Shown here piece by piece: positions 61,800 to 64,000 of a DNA stretch of 64,000 bases. The position numbers and the translations under genes were made by a program. The notes beneath the pieces are model-generated. The model searched no databases. It saw nothing but the letters and a program-made list of their open reading frames with translations, and was not told the origin of the DNA. This stretch comes from CAIMZW01 sp037135095 (GTDB taxonomy: Bacteria > Actinomycetota > Actinomycetes > Nanopelagicales > Nanopelagicaceae), in the NCBI GenBank assembly GCA_037135095.1, contig JBAXKZ010000001.1:74220-138219 (forward strand). The letters run 5' to 3'. Numbering within the stretch: the first letter of the stretch is position 1; each line of letters starts with the position of its first letter.

Positions 61800-61824
61800 G
61801 ATAATTTGATAGTGCTAGAAAGTA

Positions 61825-62256
61825 TTACTCGCCTTTTTTAGCGGCAGCTTTCTTCGCAACTTTCTCGGCGGTTGCGACAGTAGCTTGCTTAGCCGGTGTG
61901 CCACCTTCTACTAGTTCGATAACTGCCATTGGGGCGTTGTCGCCGTGGCGAGGACCGATCTTTGTGATGCGGGTATAGCCGCCTTCGCGAGTTGCGAAAC
62001 GAGGGCCGATTTCAGTGAAGAGAGTATGTACAACGCTCTTGTTCTGAATGGTCTCCATGACGCGGCGACGAGCTGCAAGGTCGCCAGCTTTCGCTGCCGT
62101 GATCAACTTCTCCGCCACTGGACGTAGGCGCTTGGCCTTGGTCTCAGTAGTTGTGATCTTGCCGTGCTCGAAAAGTTGTTCGGCTAAGGTGCCCAGCAAC
62201 AATTTCTCGTGTGCGGGGCCACTTCCGAGGCGTGGACCTTTACTTGGTGTTGGCAT
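61825..62256 (-). CDS. rplQ: 50S ribosomal protein L17
   Basis: 143 residues with core MPTPSKGPRLGSGPAHEK and YTRITKIGPRHGDNAPMAVIEL, and an Ala/Lys-rich C-terminal extension (about 118-143). Nine bases after rpoA. Confidence 0.97.
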   Translation of the reverse strand: MPTPSKGPRLGSGPAHEKLLLGTLAEQLFEHGKITTTETKAKRLRPVAEKLITAAKAGDLAARRRVMETIQNKSVVHTLFTEIGPRFATREGGYTRITKIGPRHGDNAPMAVIELVEGGTPAKQATVATAEKVAKKAAAKKGE

Positions 62257-62265
62257 GACGTTCTC

Positions 62266-63279
62266 CTAGGCCTGTTCTGTCTCAACGAGTTCATCGTCAA
62301 GGCTGGTTCCATAGTTTGCGTGCTTAGTTGGGTCGAAGCCAATTGGGCTGTCCTTCAATTGAAGGCCCATGGAGTGAAGTTTTGCCTTCACTTCGTCGAT
62401 TGATTTTGATCCAAAGTTTCGGATATCCAACAAGTCAGCCTCTGATCGTCCTACAAGTTCGCCGACCGAGTGAATTCCTTCACGCTTTAGGCAGTTGTAA
62501 GAGCGAACTGTGAGATCAAGGTCTTCGATTGGAAGAGCAAGATCTGCAGCAAGTGCGGCATCTTGTACGGAAGGTCCCATTTCGATGCCTTCAGCATCGA
62601 CATTGAGTTCACGAGCTAGACCGAAGAGCTCAACCAAAGTCTTTCCTGCAGAAGCCATGGCATCTGAAGGTTTCATTGATTGCTTGGTCTCAACATCAAC
62701 AATTAGTCGATCGAAGTCAGTGCGTTGTTCAACGCGAGTTGCTTCGACCTTGTAGGTAACACGAAGAACAGGAGAGTAAATGGAGTCAACTGGAATCCGA
62801 CCAATTTCGCCACCGGCTTGCTTGTTCTGAACGGCAGTTACATATCCGCGACCGCGCTCAACAGTTAGTTCAACTTCGAACTTAGCCTTTGAGTTAAGAG
62901 TTGCAATGTGAAGTTCTGGATTGTGAACCTGTACACCAGATGGGCAGGCAATGTCAGCGCCGGTAACGACACCTTCAACTCCAGCACGGATGTAAAGCAA
63001 AGATGGCTCATCGTTATCGGATGAAAGGACAAGGTTCTTGATGTTAAGAACGATCTCCGTAATGTCTTCTTTTACACCTTCTAGGGTTGCGAATTCGTGT
63101 AGCGCGCCATTGACTCGAATGCTGGTGACAGCTGCACCAGGAATCGAAGACAACAGGGTACGACGAAGAGAGTTGCCTAGGGTGTAGCCAAAGCCAGGCT
63201 CCAGCGGTTCAATAATGAAACGTGAGCGATACTCACTTACTACTTCCTCAATGAGGGTGGGGCGTTGTGCAATGAGCAC
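62266..63279 (-). CDS. rpoA: DNA-directed RNA polymerase alpha subunit
   Basis: 337 residues. N-terminal assembly domain (about 1-235; FIIEPLEPGFGYTLGNSLRR, RGRGYV) and C-terminal promoter- and regulator-binding domain (about 250-320; NCLKREGIHSVGEL, NFGSKSIDEVKAKL). GTG start with GGAGG six bases upstream. Preceded by a 107-base spacer with several hairpins. Confidence 0.98.
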   Translation of the reverse strand: MLIAQRPTLIEEVVSEYRSRFIIEPLEPGFGYTLGNSLRRTLLSSIPGAAVTSIRVNGALHEFATLEGVKEDITEIVLNIKNLVLSSDNDEPSLLYIRAGVEGVVTGADIACPSGVQVHNPELHIATLNSKAKFEVELTVERGRGYVTAVQNKQAGGEIGRIPVDSIYSPVLRVTYKVEATRVEQRTDFDRLIVDVETKQSMKPSDAMASAGKTLVELFGLARELNVDAEGIEMGPSVQDAALAADLALPIEDLDLTVRSYNCLKREGIHSVGELVGRSEADLLDIRNFGSKSIDEVKAKLHSMGLQLKDSPIGFDPTKHANYGTSLDDELVETEQA

Positions 63280-63299
63280 TTAGTTCCTCCGTAGGTCTG

Positions 63300-63356
63300 G
63301 GAGATCCACTATTTGATCTCCGCTTAGCGGTTTTTAATTCTTGCCCTGGGAAGGGC
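63300..63356. promoter_or_regulatory. Hairpin cluster in the rpsD-rpoA spacer
   Basis: Three perfect short inverted repeats: GGAGATC (63300-63306) with GATCTCC (63315-63321), CCGCT-T-AGCGG (63320-63330), and GCCCT-GGGA-AGGGC (63343-63356). The first two overlap by two bases, so they could be alternative structures. They lie in the transcribed gap between rpsD and rpoA. Possibly an RNA processing or translational control region; not followed by a T-run on the minus strand, so not a simple terminator. Confidence 0.45.
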
Positions 63357-63386
63357 CGTTACTGCTTCGAAAAGTAGTTTTACTTC

Positions 63387-64000
63387 TTAACGTGAGTAAA
63401 GCTCGACGATAAGTTGCTCTTGAACCTGGGTATCGATCACAGTGCGAGTTGGAACTGCGTGAATCAAAATCCGAAGCTTTGATCCAACAACTTCCATCCA
63501 CGCTGGGACTGACTTCTCGCCAAGTTCAGCACTGGCGACGATAAATGGTGTGGTCTCGATTGAATCTGGGACAACATCAACAACATCCATTGGGGTTACG
63601 CGGAAGGAAGGAATGTTTACCTTTTTGCCGTTGACCAAGAAGTGACCATGACGAACTAGCTGACGTGCCATGTCGCGACTCTTTGCAAAGCCGGCACGGA
63701 AAACCACGTTATCTAGGCGGGTCTCAAGAATGACGAGAAGGTTCTCGCCGGTCTTGCCTTGGAGGCGGTTTGCCTCTTCGTAGTAACCACGGAATTGCTT
63801 CTCAAGTACACCGTACATACGGGCACACTTTTGCTTTTCGCGCATCTGTAATAGGTACTCGGATTCCTTGGAACGACCACGACCATGCTCCCCTGGTGGG
63901 TATGGACGGGACTCAATAGGACACTTTGGACCATCGCACTTCGAACCCTTAAGAAAGAGCTTTACTTTTTCGCGACGGCAGCGCTTGCAATCTGCTCCGG
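63387..64000 (-). CDS. rpsD: 30S ribosomal protein S4 (partial, N-terminus off window)
   Basis: About 204 codons are visible and the frame runs open to position 64000; the true start lies just beyond, so only a few N-terminal residues are missing. The N-terminal domain has Cys-x2-Cys (DCKRC) and a second pair (CDGPKC), the zinc-binding form of S4; Mycobacterium S4 lacks these cysteines. RPYPPGEHGRGR and the RNA-binding S4 domain (LDNVVFRAGFAKSRDMARQLVRHGHF, split here) follow. A shorter frame from the internal ATG at 63845 is not the real start. Confidence 0.96.
   Translation of the reverse strand, partial: GADCKRCRREKVKLFLKGSKCDGPKCPIESRPYPPGEHGRGRSKESEYLLQMREKQKCARMYGVLEKQFRGYYEEANRLQGKTGENLLVILETRLDNVVFRAGFAKSRDMARQLVRHGHFLVNGKKVNIPSFRVTPMDVVDVVPDSIETTPFIVASAELGEKSVPAWMEVVGSKLRILIHAVPTRTVIDTQVQEQLIVELYSR

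Noticed and set aside
63387..63845. Short rpsD starting at the internal ATG at 63845
   Set aside because: The frame stays open to the window edge and upstream codons encode conserved S4 sequence including the zinc cysteines.
1..64000. CRISPR arrays, prophage, transposons, toxin-antitoxin or defence islands
   Set aside because: No regularly spaced repeats, integrase, transposase, Cas or defence-type proteins were seen on either strand.

Overview
The window reads as core chromosome of a compact, fairly low-GC free-living actinobacterium. Markers are a WhiB protein, an acyl-CoA carboxylase with an epsilon (AccE) subunit, a PerM/DUF6350-type membrane protein beside purN-purH, a DUF3017 protein between folD and mdh, a PcrA with a Tudor tail, and tandem guaB/guaB3. 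Gene order closely follows blocks I recall from Mycobacterium and Streptomyces. Very short spacers, frequent ATGA/GTGA/TAATG overlaps and the nucleoside-uptake gene set suggest a streamlined aquatic lineage such as the acI/Nanopelagicales group. That lineage call is inference. No rRNA, tRNA, insertion sequence, prophage, CRISPR array or recognisable defence locus was seen. No gene-free stretch exceeds about 175 bases.

Layout: (1) 1-4565: biotin ligase (partial, minus strand) diverges from an acyl-CoA carboxylase operon (beta subunit, the small epsilon subunit, Maf, biotinylated alpha subunit), followed by a cyclotransferase-like gene. (2) 5053-19878: a nucleoside uptake and catabolism block. 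Purine nucleoside phosphorylase, a phosphohexomutase-family enzyme (probable phosphopentomutase), DeoC, an aldehyde dehydrogenase and a half-length dehydrogenase relative lie on the plus strand. Adenosine deaminase, thymidine phosphorylase, cytidine deaminase, a BMP-type nucleoside ABC transporter and a second BMP-type binding protein lie on the minus strand. Together they would import nucleosides, release bases and feed (deoxy)ribose carbon to glyceraldehyde-3-phosphate and acetate. (3) 19847-23398: trpS, a CNNM/CorC-type membrane protein and an orphan MsiK/UgpC-type sugar-ABC ATPase ending in a strong terminator. (4) 23452-34344: icd, mdh, DUF3017, folD, purH, purN, PerM-like, sucD, sucC, pcrA, all minus strand. 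(5) 34434-41745: PIG-L deacetylase, exported cyclophilin, guaA, guaB3, a short guaB lacking CBS domains, a MerR/cobalamin-binding regulator, whiB and an ROK kinase. (6) 41813-46423: groEL, groES (with CIRCE), tsaD, a tsaB-rimI fusion, tsaE. (7) 46496-52894: a branched-chain-type ABC transporter with a secreted alpha/beta hydrolase, lying between tsaE and alr. (8) 52911-64000: alr, acpS, PAP2 phosphatase, glmS, glmM, rpsI, rplM, ABC-F, truA, rplQ, rpoA, rpsD (partial).

I did not find a clear undescribed system. The most worthwhile leads are the CBS-less IMP dehydrogenase, the CarH-like regulator facing an apparently leaderless whiB, the secreted hydrolase plus liv cassette placed in a normally conserved alr-tsaE junction, the half aldehyde dehydrogenase paired with a full one, and the binding proteins without lipoboxes. 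Start sites were chosen by reading-frame overlap, Shine-Dalgarno position and family N-termini, and are inferences unless stated.
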